Source: Gottfriedia acidiceleris (GTDB taxonomy: Bacteria > Bacillota > Bacilli > Bacillales > Bacillaceae_G). Taken from it: a DNA stretch of 64,000 nt. Location of the stretch: contig NZ_SCFN01000012.1 of NCBI RefSeq assembly GCF_004138285.1, forward strand, positions 124,001 through 188,000. Reading direction: 5' to 3'. Under the pieces are notes generated by a model that saw only the letters and a list, made by a program, of their open reading frames with translations, had not been told where the DNA came from and searched no databases. The translations under genes were made by a program, and so were the position numbers. Every line of letters starts with the position of its first letter. The stretch's first letter is position 1. This document shows positions 36,088 through 46,233 of this stretch, in pieces.

Positions 36088-36585
36088 ATGGATTTAATTT
36101 CTATTAGTGCATTAATCGCAGCAGTTGCATTTGTGATTTTAGTTGTATTTATTAGTCGTACTTTATTCCGACTAGAGAGGGTATTTAGAGGTGTAGAGTC
36201 TACTATTGCTGAAACACAAAAAGATTTACATAATGTTTGTGTTGAAGCCGTTCAATTAGTACATACTTCGAATCATTTAGCAAATGAGGCTAAAATTTTT
36301 GTGAATAATTCGAATGAACTTACGAAAGATATGCGTGAACGAGCAAAATCCCTTGATGTATTAGCTAGATCAGTCGAAGAAGTCGGAGTTACAATCTCAG
36401 AAATGAATGAAAAAGTACGAGATACTGCTAATAATGTATCAAATACTGTAAAAGTTAGTACTGAAAAAATGTCCCAATTGGCAAATTGGGGAAATACAGC
36501 AATGGATTTATGGGAAAAGTACAAAACGAAGCGTGAGGGAAAAAAGAGAAATGGTAAATCGAATATCAACGATTCAACAGTTTGA
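36088..36585 (+). CDS. ytxG: DUF948 protein YtxG
   Basis: 165 aa from the ATG at 36088; 15 upstream codons from a GTG are dropped because GAAAGGGG is placed for the ATG. An N-terminal membrane segment (ISALIAAVAFVILVVFISRTLF, residues about 4-25) is followed by a long helical region (about 30-150; ESTIAETQKDLHNVCVEAVQL, AKSLDVLARSVEEVGVTISE). This matches DUF948/YtxG, a stress-operon protein of B. subtilis. Its 3' end overlaps ytxJ by 35 bases. The ytxH gene, normally between the two, is absent. Confidence 0.88.
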   Translation: MDLISISALIAAVAFVILVVFISRTLFRLERVFRGVESTIAETQKDLHNVCVEAVQLVHTSNHLANEAKIFVNNSNELTKDMRERAKSLDVLARSVEEVGVTISEMNEKVRDTANNVSNTVKVSTEKMSQLANWGNTAMDLWEKYKTKREGKKRNGKSNINDSTV

Positions 36586-36880
36586 TGAACTAATTAACAA
36601 CGAAGAGAAATTTGTGTTTTTAAAGCATAGTACAACATGCCCAATTAGTCATGCAGCTTATACTGAATTTTTAGCATTTGCATCTGCATATGAGAATGTA
36701 CCATTGTATTTTTTACAAGTTCAAGATGACAGAGAATTATCTAACTATATTGCTGAGAAGACGGCAATTAAACATGAATCTCCTCAATTATTTATTTTTG
36801 AAAATGGAGAAGCAATTTATAATACTTCTCATTTTTCAATTAAGAAAGATTCAATTGAAAATGCTTTACTAAAAAAATAA
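36551..36880 (+). CDS. ytxJ: YtxJ, bacillithiol-system redox protein
   Basis: 109 aa starting at ATG 36551 inside the ytxG 3' end (35-base overlap), with GAGGGAAA upstream. The thioredoxin-like fold has the single-cysteine motif STTCPISHAA (residues about 27-36), plus the PQLFIFENGEAIYNTSHFSI C-terminal half. YtxJ proteins are monothiol bacilliredoxin-like factors of the bacillithiol system. It overlaps ytxG, consistent with coupled translation; a strong terminator ends the operon. Confidence 0.88.
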   Translation: MVNRISTIQQFDELINNEEKFVFLKHSTTCPISHAAYTEFLAFASAYENVPLYFLQVQDDRELSNYIAEKTAIKHESPQLFIFENGEAIYNTSHFSIKKDSIENALLKK

Positions 36881-36920
36881 AAAAACTGCACCTTAAATCG
36901 TAACTTAAGGTGCAGTTTTT
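36881..36920. terminator. Convergent terminator of ytxJ and rhodanese genes
   Basis: Perfect 16-bp stem AAAAACTGCACCTTAA with TTAAGGTGCAGTTTTT, usable on both strands. Confidence 0.92.
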
Positions 36921-37309
36921 TATTCTACGTCAAATCCAGCAGCTTTCCACGCAGCAGTACCACCATCGATATATGCAACATCAGTGAATCCCATTTTTTT
37001 AAGTAAATATGCTCCTAAAGATGCTTGGCCACCTGCACCACATGTTACAAGAACAGGGCGATTTCGATCTGCTAATTTAGGCTCGCGTAAATGTTCTGGT
37101 AATTCTAAATCAGCACGGATTGGTAGCATTCCAAGTGAGATATTCAGACTGCTTGGTATTAATCCGCATGCACCTGCATCAGCTGAGTCTTGTACATCAA
37201 TTACTAATGTTTCAGGATTAGAATTAATTTTTTCACGAGCATCTACTGAACTTATACCTTGTACATTTTCGCGTGCTTCCGCAACCATTTGTTTAAATGT
37301 AATTGCCAT
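36920..37309 (-). CDS. Single-domain rhodanese-like protein
   Basis: 129 aa from the ATG at 37309, set by GGAGGAGTAAAA; 35 codons of open frame upstream are discarded. Rhodanese fold: REKINSNPETLVIDVQDSAD, and active-site loop VTCGAGGQASLGAYLLKKMGF with catalytic Cys in CGAGGQA, ending AYIDGGTAAWKAAGF. The family transfers sulfane sulfur from donors such as thiosulfate. It lies in a conserved core but between genes not seen there in B. subtilis. Confidence 0.88.
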   Translation of the reverse strand: MAITFKQMVAEARENVQGISSVDAREKINSNPETLVIDVQDSADAGACGLIPSSLNISLGMLPIRADLELPEHLREPKLADRNRPVLVTCGAGGQASLGAYLLKKMGFTDVAYIDGGTAAWKAAGFDVE

Positions 37310-37541
37310 TTTTACTCCTCCAGTATAATGAAATTGGAAATTCCTAAATTTGGAAATCTCATCTATACAATACACCGAAAGTCTTATGCAATTCAAATTG
37401 ATGGAGCCGATCATAGAATTTATAGGAAAAAAGTAATGAGAATTGAAAAATAAAACAAGGGAAATTAAGTTACGTGCAGAAATTAATTATAGTTAAATTA
37501 TTTTTACATACTGAAATTGAGCGTTGAAAGAAGGAGTAAAT

Positions 37542-38492
37542 ATGCCAGAAACATATAAATTTAAAACATCAGATCAGCATTTGCATGCATCTTTTAGTAA
37601 CGTATATGAACCAATTCAAGTCATTCGTTCTGGTGATTCGATTGAATTTGATACGATTGATATCGGGTGGGGGTATACGCATCAAAATGGAGAAAGAGTA
37701 AGATTCGAGTCAAGGGAGAAGGAAAAAGAATGGGGTCATCCTATGATTGGTCCAATTTTTGTAGAGGGTGCTAAACCAGGGATGACACTTGAAATTAAAA
37801 TAAACGATTTAAAAGCTGGTTGGTACGGCTGGAATTGTGCAGGTGGTAAAAAGAATTGGCAAAATAACGCATTAGGTATTTCAGAAGAACTAGAAGTGAC
37901 ATTAGATTGGCTAATCAATGAAAAAAACAATACAGCGAAGACTAAAATCAGAGATAAGGAAGTTTCGGTACCATTAGTACCATTTTTAGGGGTCCTAGGT
38001 ACTGCGCCTTCTGAATCAGGTGTTCATTCAACTATACCACCGAGATATTGTGGGGGAAATATCGACTGTAAGGAGTTGGTTGAAGGTAGTACATTGTATT
38101 TACCTATAGCTGTTGAAGGAGCACTTTTTTCTGCAGGTGATGGACACGCTGCACAAGGAGATGGGGAAGTATCTGGTCAAGCGATTGAATCTCCATTTGA
38201 TAAAGTGAATCTTACTCTTACAGTAATAGAGGACATGCAGATTAATATGCCACGAGCTAACACACCAGTAGGGTGGCTTACTTTTGGTTTTGATGAAGAT
38301 TTAAATCTAGCAACTAAAACAGCATTAAATGGTATGGTCGAGTTAATTCAAGAGCTATATTCTATTGAAAAAACAGAAGCGGTTGCTTTAGCTAGTGTTT
38401 GTGTTGATTTGAGAATAACTCAAATTGTTAACCATGTTAAGGGTGTCCATGCTGTATTGCCTCATAATATTAATATCACTTCAAATTTATAA
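37542..38492 (+). CDS. Acetamidase/formamidase family protein
   Basis: 316 aa from the ATG at 37542 (GAAGGAG before it). Conserved blocks: GPIFVEGAKPGMTLEIKI, PFLGVLGTAPSESGVHSTIPPRYCGGNIDCKELVEGSTLYLPI (residues about 145-188), and FSAGDGHAAQGDGEVSGQAIE, diagnostic for the FmdA/AmdA family. These metal-dependent enzymes hydrolyse formamide, acetamide or other short amides to ammonia and acid. It precedes an alpha/beta hydrolase gene by 34 bases, so the two may be cotranscribed. Confidence 0.9.
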   Translation: MPETYKFKTSDQHLHASFSNVYEPIQVIRSGDSIEFDTIDIGWGYTHQNGERVRFESREKEKEWGHPMIGPIFVEGAKPGMTLEIKINDLKAGWYGWNCAGGKKNWQNNALGISEELEVTLDWLINEKNNTAKTKIRDKEVSVPLVPFLGVLGTAPSESGVHSTIPPRYCGGNIDCKELVEGSTLYLPIAVEGALFSAGDGHAAQGDGEVSGQAIESPFDKVNLTLTVIEDMQINMPRANTPVGWLTFGFDEDLNLATKTALNGMVELIQELYSIEKTEAVALASVCVDLRITQIVNHVKGVHAVLPHNINITSNL

Positions 38493-38526
38493 AAATGAAT
38501 AGATTTGAAAATTGGAGGTTAATTAA

Positions 38527-39360
38527 ATGCCTTTTTGTACTTTAAATAGTGTTGACATAAACTATGAAATAATTGGAGAAGGAAAACCAATCATTATGAT
38601 TCATGGGTTTACCCCAGACTCTAGGTTAATGCAAGGTTGCATGGAACCAATTTTTAATAAGAAAAAAGGTTATAAAAGGATTTACTTTGACCTTCCAGGT
38701 ATGGGTAAAACAAAGGGTGGAACAAACATTAATACGACAGATGATATGCTGAATATTGTCTTAGAATTTATTGATACGATCATACCAGGTCAATCATTTT
38801 TATTAGCCGGAGAATCTTACGGGGGATATTTAGCAAGAGGAATAATTGCTAATAGACCTGAAAAAATCAAAGGTGCTGCATTTATTTGCCCAATGATTAT
38901 TCCAAAATTCGAGAAAAGGTCGTTACCAAGCCATACCGTAATAGTAGAAGATAAAACTTTTTTAAATCAATTAAATGAAATTGAAGAAACTGATTTTCGT
39001 TCAAACAATGTAATTTTAGATAAGAAAACTTGGGTTCGCTATAAAGATGAAATTGCAAGTGGATGTTCAATCGCCGATCAAGAATTTTTATCTAAAATTA
39101 GGAATAACTACGGATTTTCATTTGAAATAGATAAAATTAAGTTTAATCAACCTAGCTTGTTTTTATTAGGATTACAAGACTCGGTCGTAGGATTTAAAGA
39201 CGCATTTAATATTCTTGAAAATTTTCCAAGAGCAACTTTTGCAATTTTAGATAAAGCTGGTCATAATCTTCAAATAGAACAAGAGAATCTATTCAACTCG
39301 TTGATCAAAGAATGGTTAGACAGAGTATTAGATGTAGAAGAAGGACGTACTATTACTTAA
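38527..39360 (+). CDS. Alpha/beta hydrolase
   Basis: 277 aa. The fold is shown by IMIHGFTPDSRLM (oxyanion His-Gly), the nucleophile elbow AGESYGGYLARG (Ser at about residue 98), LFLLGLQDSVVG (Asp), and KAGHNLQIEQ (His). Members cleave esters, lactones or C-C bonds; substrate not predictable. TGGAGG is the SD. It lies 34 bases downstream of the acetamidase gene. Confidence 0.85.
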   Translation: MPFCTLNSVDINYEIIGEGKPIIMIHGFTPDSRLMQGCMEPIFNKKKGYKRIYFDLPGMGKTKGGTNINTTDDMLNIVLEFIDTIIPGQSFLLAGESYGGYLARGIIANRPEKIKGAAFICPMIIPKFEKRSLPSHTVIVEDKTFLNQLNEIEETDFRSNNVILDKKTWVRYKDEIASGCSIADQEFLSKIRNNYGFSFEIDKIKFNQPSLFLLGLQDSVVGFKDAFNILENFPRATFAILDKAGHNLQIEQENLFNSLIKEWLDRVLDVEEGRTIT

Positions 39361-39545
39361 GATGATCTTTTAATGGTTTTAAATGTTAATATGTTTGAGC
39401 AATTTTATAATTCTAACAAACACTAGTAATAATGTTTTTTTTAAGTTAAAAATATTATGAGCTAATTTTAGAAAAAAGTACAATTGATTAGTTTATAAAT
39501 TAAATGTTCGATATTAATTAACAAGATTGTTTTTCAACAGCGTGA

Positions 39546-39577
39546 AAAGAAGAGTTACTTTGCTAACTCTTCTTTTT
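39546..39577 (+). terminator. Terminator in the gap before aroA
   Basis: 11-bp stem AAGAAGAGTTA with TAACTCTTCTT, T-rich tail, about 185 bases after the hydrolase stop. The rest of the 39361-39722 gap is AT-rich DNA without a visible gene. Confidence 0.75.
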
Positions 39578-39722
39578 ATTTGGTCTCGCAACTATCCCCC
39601 ACGAGAATACAAAATATTCACTAAAAAAACATTTTTTTAAAATAATGCTCATGTTTTGATTAGCTTTCAATAAAGTGTCATAATAACAAATGAGATATTG
39701 GTATTTGCAAGGAGGATTTAAA

Positions 39723-40793
39723 TTGACTAAAAATGATTTAGAACAACTTAGAATTGAAATAGACGAGATTAATCATCAAATATTTGAGTTATTAAATAAA
39801 AGAGGCGAAATCGCTAAGAAAATTGGAGTAGCAAAAATTGATCAAGGCGTTAAACGTTATGACCCAGTTAGGGAACGTAAGATGCTAGATCATATTGCCG
39901 AAATTAATGAAGGTCCTTTTAGTACGGCTACCCTCCAACATATTTTTAAAGAAATTTTTAAAAGTAGCTTAGAGCTTCAAGAAGAAGACGATAAAAAAGT
40001 TCTCCTTGTTTCAAGAAAAAGAAAATCAGAAAACACAATCGTAAATGTAAATGGTGTTAATATTGGTGATGGAAGCCCAATTATTATTGCAGGTCCATGT
40101 GCAGTAGAGAGCTATGAACAAGTTGATTCTGTAGCGAAAGTGTTAAAGGAAAAAGGAATTAAAATTATGCGTGGCGGTGCATTTAAACCACGTACTTCGC
40201 CTTATGACTTCCAAGGACTAGGTGAAGAGGGCTTAAAGATTTTAAAAGAGGTTGGCCAAAACCATGGGTTGGCAATTATTAGTGAAATAGTAAGCCCAGA
40301 ACATATTGAAATGGCATTAGATTATGTTGATATCATTCAAATCGGCGCTAGAAATATGCAGAACTTTGAACTACTAAAAGCAGCAGGTTCTGTAAATAAA
40401 CCAATTTTATTAAAAAGAGGTTTATCAGCGACAATCGAAGAATTCATTTATGCAGCTGAATACATTATGTCAGAAGGCAATCAAGAAATCATTTTATGTG
40501 AACGTGGCATAAGAACTTATGAAAAAGCTACGAGAAATACACTAGATATAACAGCTGTTCCAATTTTAAAACAAGAGACACATTTACCAGTTTTAGTTGA
40601 TGTTACACATTCAACAGGTAGAAGAGACTTACTAATACCTGCAGCAAAAGCGGGACTAGCAATTGGAGCTGATGGTATTATGGCAGAGGTTCATCCTGAT
40701 CCTGCTACTGCTTTAAGTGACTCATCTCAGCAAATGAATTTTGACCAATTTGACCAATTTATGTCTGAAGTTAATTCTTTCATAAATCGATAA
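39723..40793 (+). CDS. aroA: Bifunctional chorismate mutase/DAHP synthase AroA
   Basis: 356 aa from TTG at 39723, chosen because AAGGAGG lies eight bases before it; B. subtilis AroA is 358 aa and starts the same way. Residues 1-85 form an AroQ-type chorismate mutase ([27 protein letters not shown]), and 105-356 the DAHP synthase TIM barrel ([51 protein letters not shown]). It opens the shikimate pathway from PEP and erythrose-4-P; the mutase part also gives feedback control by chorismate/prephenate. It precedes ccpA as in B. subtilis. Confidence 0.95.
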   Translation: MTKNDLEQLRIEIDEINHQIFELLNKRGEIAKKIGVAKIDQGVKRYDPVRERKMLDHIAEINEGPFSTATLQHIFKEIFKSSLELQEEDDKKVLLVSRKRKSENTIVNVNGVNIGDGSPIIIAGPCAVESYEQVDSVAKVLKEKGIKIMRGGAFKPRTSPYDFQGLGEEGLKILKEVGQNHGLAIISEIVSPEHIEMALDYVDIIQIGARNMQNFELLKAAGSVNKPILLKRGLSATIEEFIYAAEYIMSEGNQEIILCERGIRTYEKATRNTLDITAVPILKQETHLPVLVDVTHSTGRRDLLIPAAKAGLAIGADGIMAEVHPDPATALSDSSQQMNFDQFDQFMSEVNSFINR

Positions 40794-40800
40794 TCAACAT

Positions 40801-40838
40801 AAAAGCGCTGGCTGAACAAAATCAGTCGGCGCTTTTTG
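40801..40838 (+). terminator. Terminator of aroA
   Basis: 15-bp stem with one G-U (AAAAGCGCTGGCTGA with TCAGTCGGCGCTTTTT), loop ACAAAA. Confidence 0.88.
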
Positions 40839-41052
40839 AATAATTTGTGAACGTTTGTTTTAAATTAGCAATATATAGTGATAAACTACGAATAATTTAC
40901 ATTTTTTTCTAATAGGTGTATTGAACGAATATTCGTTTCACTATAAGATAGAATGAAGCACTATTTTTGTGGAATATTACGTTTTATGACTATTTTAACT
41001 AAATAAAAAACAAACTACATAATAGATAGAATAAGATAGAGGAGTGATGAAA

Positions 41053-42051
41053 ATGACGGTAACGATTTATGATGTAGCACGTGAGGCAAACGTTTCCATG
41101 GCTACAGTTTCACGAGTAGTTAATGGTAATCCAAATGTTAAACCTACTACACGAAAAAAAGTAAACGAAGCAATCAGCCGTTTAGGATATAGACCAAATG
41201 CAGTAGCAAGAGGACTAGCAAGTAAAAAAACAACTACAGTTGGGGTAATTATTCCAGACATTTCAAATACTTTTTATGCAGAACTAGCACGTGGTATTGA
41301 AGATATTGCAACAATGTATAAATACAATATTATCTTAAGTAACTCGGATGAGAATATTGAGAAAGAAATTACATTAATAAATAATATGTTAGCAAAACAA
41401 GTTGACGGAATTTTATTTATTGGTGGAACCATTACAGATATTCATCAAGAAGAGTACGAAAAGGCTGGCGTTCCAATCGTATTAGCGACTACATATGATG
41501 AAGCTAATAAGATCCCTTCAGTAAATATCGACTATGCTCAGGCAGCATTTGATGCAGTAGATTATTTAATTAAAAAAGGTCACCAAAAGGTAGCATTCGT
41601 AAACGGTCCTACTGAAACGAATATTATTGGTTTAAGTAAGTTAGAAGGATATAAACGTGCTTTACAAGAAAATGGAATCGAGTTTGATGAAGAGTTAATA
41701 ACTTATGGTGATAATACGTATGAATCAGGCAGTGAAGCTTTTGAAGCTTTCCATGAGCGTAATATTATTCCGAGCGCGATTTTCGTAGCATCTGATGAAA
41801 TGGCGATTGGCGTAATCCACAGTGCCCAAGACCACGGAATATTAGTACCGAATAACCTTGAGGTTATTGGTTTTGATAATACAAGACTGGCATTAATGGT
41901 GCGTCCAAAATTATCATCGGTTGCTCAACCAATGTATGATATTGGTGCAGTTGCAATGAGATTATTAACGAAGTATATGAATAAAGAGACAGTGGAAGAT
42001 CATACAGTCATTCTTCCGCATCATCTTCAAATTCGACAATCAACAAAATAA
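41053..42051 (+). CDS. ccpA: Catabolite control protein A
   Basis: 332 aa LacI-family regulator of carbon catabolite repression. The N-terminal block [20 protein letters not shown] then [16 protein letters not shown] is nearly identical to B. subtilis CcpA, followed by [20 protein letters not shown]. It binds cre sites with HPr-Ser-P. Start is ATG at 41053 after GGAGTGATGAAA; a GTG at 41044 in frame is discarded. Its likely target in this window is acsA, which has a cre-like site at its start. The motPS genes normally downstream in B. subtilis are replaced by a protease gene. Confidence 0.96.
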   Translation: MTVTIYDVAREANVSMATVSRVVNGNPNVKPTTRKKVNEAISRLGYRPNAVARGLASKKTTTVGVIIPDISNTFYAELARGIEDIATMYKYNIILSNSDENIEKEITLINNMLAKQVDGILFIGGTITDIHQEEYEKAGVPIVLATTYDEANKIPSVNIDYAQAAFDAVDYLIKKGHQKVAFVNGPTETNIIGLSKLEGYKRALQENGIEFDEELITYGDNTYESGSEAFEAFHERNIIPSAIFVASDEMAIGVIHSAQDHGILVPNNLEVIGFDNTRLALMVRPKLSSVAQPMYDIGAVAMRLLTKYMNKETVEDHTVILPHHLQIRQSTK

Positions 42052-42059
42052 TGTTAAAA

Positions 42060-42100
42060 GGAAGCAAAGAACTGAATTGTTCGAATGCTTCTTTTTTTTT
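42060..42100 (+). terminator. Terminator of ccpA
   Basis: Stem GAAGCA..AGAAC with GTTCG..TGCTTC, then a run of nine Ts. Confidence 0.85.
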
Positions 42101-42485
42101 GTTAAAATCCAACTGTCAAGTACAATTTTTGAAAAATACAATTCCCCCAAGTTTGAACCCCTATTCATTAACTAGATATGAAATTAAAATTTAGAAATAA
42201 ATTAAATTTCAGCAAATATTACAAATTCCTCCTTTGTAGCTTAAAAAGCGACAAAATTTTTAATGAAAATTGATAAAATGGTAAGCTAGTGACTTAACTT
42301 TTGTCTGGAATTTTCCCCCAATTTACTGCGGATCGGAGCCCAAGTACAATATGAATAAGTATAAAGCTACTCGGTTCTAAAAAACTAGTATATTTAATTA
42401 CATTTCAATACCATTCTATTAATTCTCATAGTATTAGCCCCAATCAGTCTATTAATCATCTTCCTAATTAAGCTCATTTGAATCG

Positions 42486-42514
42486 TTTACAAATAAAAAA
42501 CGTATAGTTATAAA
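42486..42514 (+). promoter_or_regulatory. Promoter of the 42582-46139 protease
   Basis: TTTACA (42486-42491), 17 bases, TATAAA (42509-42514), 68 bases before the ATG. The rest of 42102-42485 is AT-rich without a recognised gene or repeat. Confidence 0.6.
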
Positions 42515-42581
42515 CTTGATGCTTTTCTATTTGAGGTATCGAGTTTAAATTATAAATGAATAAACAAGAGGAGAGGAATTA

Positions 42582-45500
42582 ATGAAGGAATTTAAAAGGA
42601 AATCTTTAAAAGTACTCGCAACTGCATCCATGTTATCAATGTTTTTCTCGACATTTACTGCTTTTGCCGAAAGTCCTGAAAACAACTCGGTACAATCAAA
42701 AAATATAGAAGAAATCGTAAAGCAAGGAAGAGAGATTCTCTTAGAACGACAAAAGCTCCTATCTGCCAATGTAAAAGACGCAAAAGACCAATTCGGTTAT
42801 AAAGATTTAAAAGAAAAAGGGTTAGCCAATGAGTATAAGCCAAATGATCAAGTACGTGTAATTGTTGAAGTTGAAGAACCATCTACCTTAGAAAAATCAC
42901 CTAAAAGTAAACGAGAACGTTATAAACAAAAACAAGACCAAGTAATAGCGGAAATTCCAAGTAATAAAAATTCAAAATCTAAATCTTCTATGAAAGTTAA
43001 GCATCGCTTTTATGAAGGATTTAACGGCTTCAGTCTAGAAACAGAGTTTCAAAATATAAAAGAAATTCAATCAATCCCTGGCGTAACGAATGTACATATT
43101 GCAAGAACATACCAACCTTCAATGGGTGCAAGCAAAGAATTGGTACAAGCACAAAAAGTATGGAATCAATATGGGTATGAAGGTGAAGGTTTACTTGTTG
43201 CAATTATTGACTCGGGTATAGATTACACTCATAAAGATATGACGTTGACTGAAAAAGGGAAGCAAAGAGAGAAGTGGACTAAAGACGGTATAAAAGCGAA
43301 ATTTGCTGAAACATCGGTAAACGAAGTTTGGTATAGCGATAAAGTTCCGACAGGATATGATTGGGCAGATGATGATACAGATGTAATACCTGGAGAATAT
43401 GGAAGCTCACATGGTACACACGTAGCTGGTACAGTTGGAGCAAATGGTGATGAATCAAAAGACGGTGTTGAAGGAATTGCACCTGGAGTTCAATTATTAG
43501 CTGAAAAAGTATTTTCTGATAATAGTAGTGGTGCAACTGAGGATGATATTATTGCTGGAATTGAACATGCAGTTACAATGGGCGCGGATGTCATTAACAT
43601 GAGTTTAGGTACTGACTCAGGTTATGTAGGAGAGGAAAACGACCCGATACAAAAAGCAATTCGTCAAGCAACTGAGCAAGGTTCACTTGTTATCGTTGCA
43701 AGCGGTAATGCATCATACAGTAGTAAAAATAATTTATTACAATCATCTCTAAAACCATATGCAGAGAATCCTGATATTGGTGTAGTTGGTGAACCATCTG
43801 TAAGCCCTTATGCTATCTCAGTAGCATCTTATGAAAATTCGAAAGTTCATTTAAATACAATGGCAGAAACAAATGGAATTCAGTTACCTTTTCAAGATCA
43901 AACTCAATATCCATCTTATTACAACATAAAATTATCTAAAGCTTTATCATATGGTCAAGATTATGAAATGGTTTATGTTGGTGGGGGGTTAGAAGCTTCT
44001 GATTTTAATAAAGACTTAACTGGTAAGATTGCAGTCGTAAAGCTTCAGGATATATATAGCTTTTATTCTAATTTCCAATTTGATGCTGAGCGTAAAGGTG
44101 CAAAAGCACTAGTTATTATACCACCAGACAATAATATGATGGAAGATTACTCATACGAAAGGTTTAGTCCATATTCAATTCCAGTAGCAACAACTGGAAA
44201 AGTTGTTGGAGATGCTTTAATTAATAAACTGACAAGTGGTCAAGTTGTAAAAATGCATTTATCAAATGGGATATATATTGATAATCCTACTAAAAATACG
44301 ATGTCAGATTTTTCATCAATTGGTGCACCGCATACGTTGGATTTCAAGCCTGAACTATCTGCACCTGGAGGTAGTATCTATTCTACTGTTCCAGGAAACG
44401 ATTATGAAGTTATGAGTGGAACATCAATGGCAACTCCTCATGTAGCTGGTGGTTCAGCATTATTATTACAATCTCTATATGAAAAAGGATTACCACATTC
44501 GAAAGAAACAGCTTTAAAAGCAAAAATTGCATTAATGAATACAGCAAAAATACTTCAAGATCCACGTAAGAACAATGAAGTACCTTACTCTCCACGCGTT
44601 CAAGGATCAGGTTTAATGCAAATTCAAAATGCGATTAAAACTCCTGTACTTGTAACTAGCAAAAATATGCCTTTAGAGAAAGCAGGGGCTGTTGCTTTAA
44701 AAGAGATAAAAAATGACAGAGTGGTTTTCAACTTGAATGCAGAATCACTTCAAAAGCTTAAACCGAAGGAAGAACTGGAATATTCCGTTTATGTAGATGT
44801 TTTAACTGATGAAACAGAAATGAAAGAGTTTGACTTAGATAATGATGGAACATTGGATTCGAAAGAATATTTAACTTTATCAAGTAAGCGCTTAGAGGGT
44901 GTTAACTCATATGTTAACGGTGAAAAAGTAACTTCTGTACAAGGAACGACGTTAAAGATTAAATCAGGGCAGGAAAAAAATCTAAATGTTGAGATTCGAT
45001 TGCCTAGGGGATTAAAGAATGGTGCATTTATAGAAGGGTTTGTTCGATTAGTTCCTAATGGAAATGGCAGTGATTCTGCAGTTCCATTAACAGTTCCATA
45101 TATGGGATTTAATGGAGAGTGGGATCAAGCAAAAAATATCGATCCAGCAGCATTGGATAAAGATGCATTTTTAGGATATACGGCACTTTGGGATGATGTA
45201 TCCTCATTACCTATGGGATACGATCCTTATACAGGTAGATTTGATATAAACCATATAGCTGTGTCACCGAATTTCTATGGTCATGGTGCTTATTCTACAT
45301 TCACTGCATTACGTAATTTACAAAAAACAGAAATGTTCGTACAAAACCAAAAAGGAAAAACCATTCAGTATCTAGGTGATTTTAGTGAATATACAGGTAA
45401 ACCGTGGAAGTTTAGAAAAAATATTATGGCTTATGGAGATTATATGTTCGGTGGATATCTATGGGACATGACAGATCAAAATGGCAATATTGTACCTGAT

Positions 45501-46139
45501 GGAGATTATGAGTATGTTATTAAAACAACATTAGATTATAAAAATGCCAAACCACAAGAAGTAAAGCTACCTATTAAAGTGGATTCAGTAGCCCCGACAA
45601 TATCTGATATTCAAGTAAAATCAAAAGATGGAAAATATGAAATTTCCTACAAAGCAGAAGATACAAAAAATGGAAGTGGATTTAAAATCGGACTTATTTG
45701 GTGTAATGGCCAGTTTATGGATACCGTAGAACTTGGAAAAACATCATTAATTGTCGATGAGGAACCGAAAAGTGTAGTAGTGATGGGTGTTGACTATGCT
45801 TATAATCAAGGTTATACAGTGTGGGGAGATCCGTCGTATATTAATCAAGATATGGTTATCTCATTTTTCTGGGTAGATCCAGTCTCTGATGTAAATAAAG
45901 ATAATCCAGCATATATTATTAGTTATGCATCTAATCGAGTAGACTGGAAAATTAATGTTAAAAATAGTAAAGGTGAAATCGTTGATTCCTTTGAAGTGAA
46001 AAATGAACATTCACTACGAACTCAATGGGCACCTAAGGCTGACCTTCCAAACGGAACATATTATATTTCGGCCGATATAGTCACAAAAAGTGGCCTAAAA
46101 GTAACAACGAGACCAGAGGAAATTACAGTTCGACAATGA
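42582..46139 (+). CDS. Second large secreted S8 protease with PA and Fn3-like domains
   Basis: 1185 aa. Signal peptide at 1-29 (TFTAFAES), pro-region to about 190, peptidase S8 domain with Asp210 (AIIDSGIDYTH), His277 (SSHGTHVAG) and Ser615 (MSGTSMATPHVAG). A PA domain is inserted before the Ser block (GKIAVVKLQDIYSFYSNFQF). A Fn3-like region follows, with a calcium-loop motif D-L-D-N-D-G-T-L-D-S-K-E at about 751-762. It resembles C5a-peptidase/Vpr-type subtilases, without an LPXTG anchor. GAGGAGAGG precedes the ATG; promoter and terminator are both present. Confidence 0.9.
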   Translation: MKEFKRKSLKVLATASMLSMFFSTFTAFAESPENNSVQSKNIEEIVKQGREILLERQKLLSANVKDAKDQFGYKDLKEKGLANEYKPNDQVRVIVEVEEPSTLEKSPKSKRERYKQKQDQVIAEIPSNKNSKSKSSMKVKHRFYEGFNGFSLETEFQNIKEIQSIPGVTNVHIARTYQPSMGASKELVQAQKVWNQYGYEGEGLLVAIIDSGIDYTHKDMTLTEKGKQREKWTKDGIKAKFAETSVNEVWYSDKVPTGYDWADDDTDVIPGEYGSSHGTHVAGTVGANGDESKDGVEGIAPGVQLLAEKVFSDNSSGATEDDIIAGIEHAVTMGADVINMSLGTDSGYVGEENDPIQKAIRQATEQGSLVIVASGNASYSSKNNLLQSSLKPYAENPDIGVVGEPSVSPYAISVASYENSKVHLNTMAETNGIQLPFQDQTQYPSYYNIKLSKALSYGQDYEMVYVGGGLEASDFNKDLTGKIAVVKLQDIYSFYSNFQFDAERKGAKALVIIPPDNNMMEDYSYERFSPYSIPVATTGKVVGDALINKLTSGQVVKMHLSNGIYIDNPTKNTMSDFSSIGAPHTLDFKPELSAPGGSIYSTVPGNDYEVMSGTSMATPHVAGGSALLLQSLYEKGLPHSKETALKAKIALMNTAKILQDPRKNNEVPYSPRVQGSGLMQIQNAIKTPVLVTSKNMPLEKAGAVALKEIKNDRVVFNLNAESLQKLKPKEELEYSVYVDVLTDETEMKEFDLDNDGTLDSKEYLTLSSKRLEGVNSYVNGEKVTSVQGTTLKIKSGQEKNLNVEIRLPRGLKNGAFIEGFVRLVPNGNGSDSAVPLTVPYMGFNGEWDQAKNIDPAALDKDAFLGYTALWDDVSSLPMGYDPYTGRFDINHIAVSPNFYGHGAYSTFTALRNLQKTEMFVQNQKGKTIQYLGDFSEYTGKPWKFRKNIMAYGDYMFGGYLWDMTDQNGNIVPDGDYEYVIKTTLDYKNAKPQEVKLPIKVDSVAPTISDIQVKSKDGKYEISYKAEDTKNGSGFKIGLIWCNGQFMDTVELGKTSLIVDEEPKSVVVMGVDYAYNQGYTVWGDPSYINQDMVISFFWVDPVSDVNKDNPAYIISYASNRVDWKINVKNSKGEIVDSFEVKNEHSLRTQWAPKADLPNGTYYISADIVTKSGLKVTTRPEEITVRQ

Positions 46140-46176
46140 GAGTTTAATTTGATTGATAGATAAGTAGAGTAATAAT

Positions 46177-46217
46177 AAAAATGACAGGGTCTTCAATTGA
46201 AGATCCTGTCATTTTTT
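46177..46217. terminator. Convergent terminator
   Basis: Long stem AAAAATGACAGG..TCTTC with GAAGA..CCTGTCATTTTT, usable by the protease gene and by acuC. Confidence 0.9.
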
Positions 46218-46233
46218 CGTCTTGCACATTTTA

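Noticed and set aside
37328-37453. 41-aa ORF (KLEIPKFGNLIYTIHRKSYA...) upstream of the acetamidase gene
   Set aside because: No SD before the ATG and no recognised family; left out despite a plausible composition.
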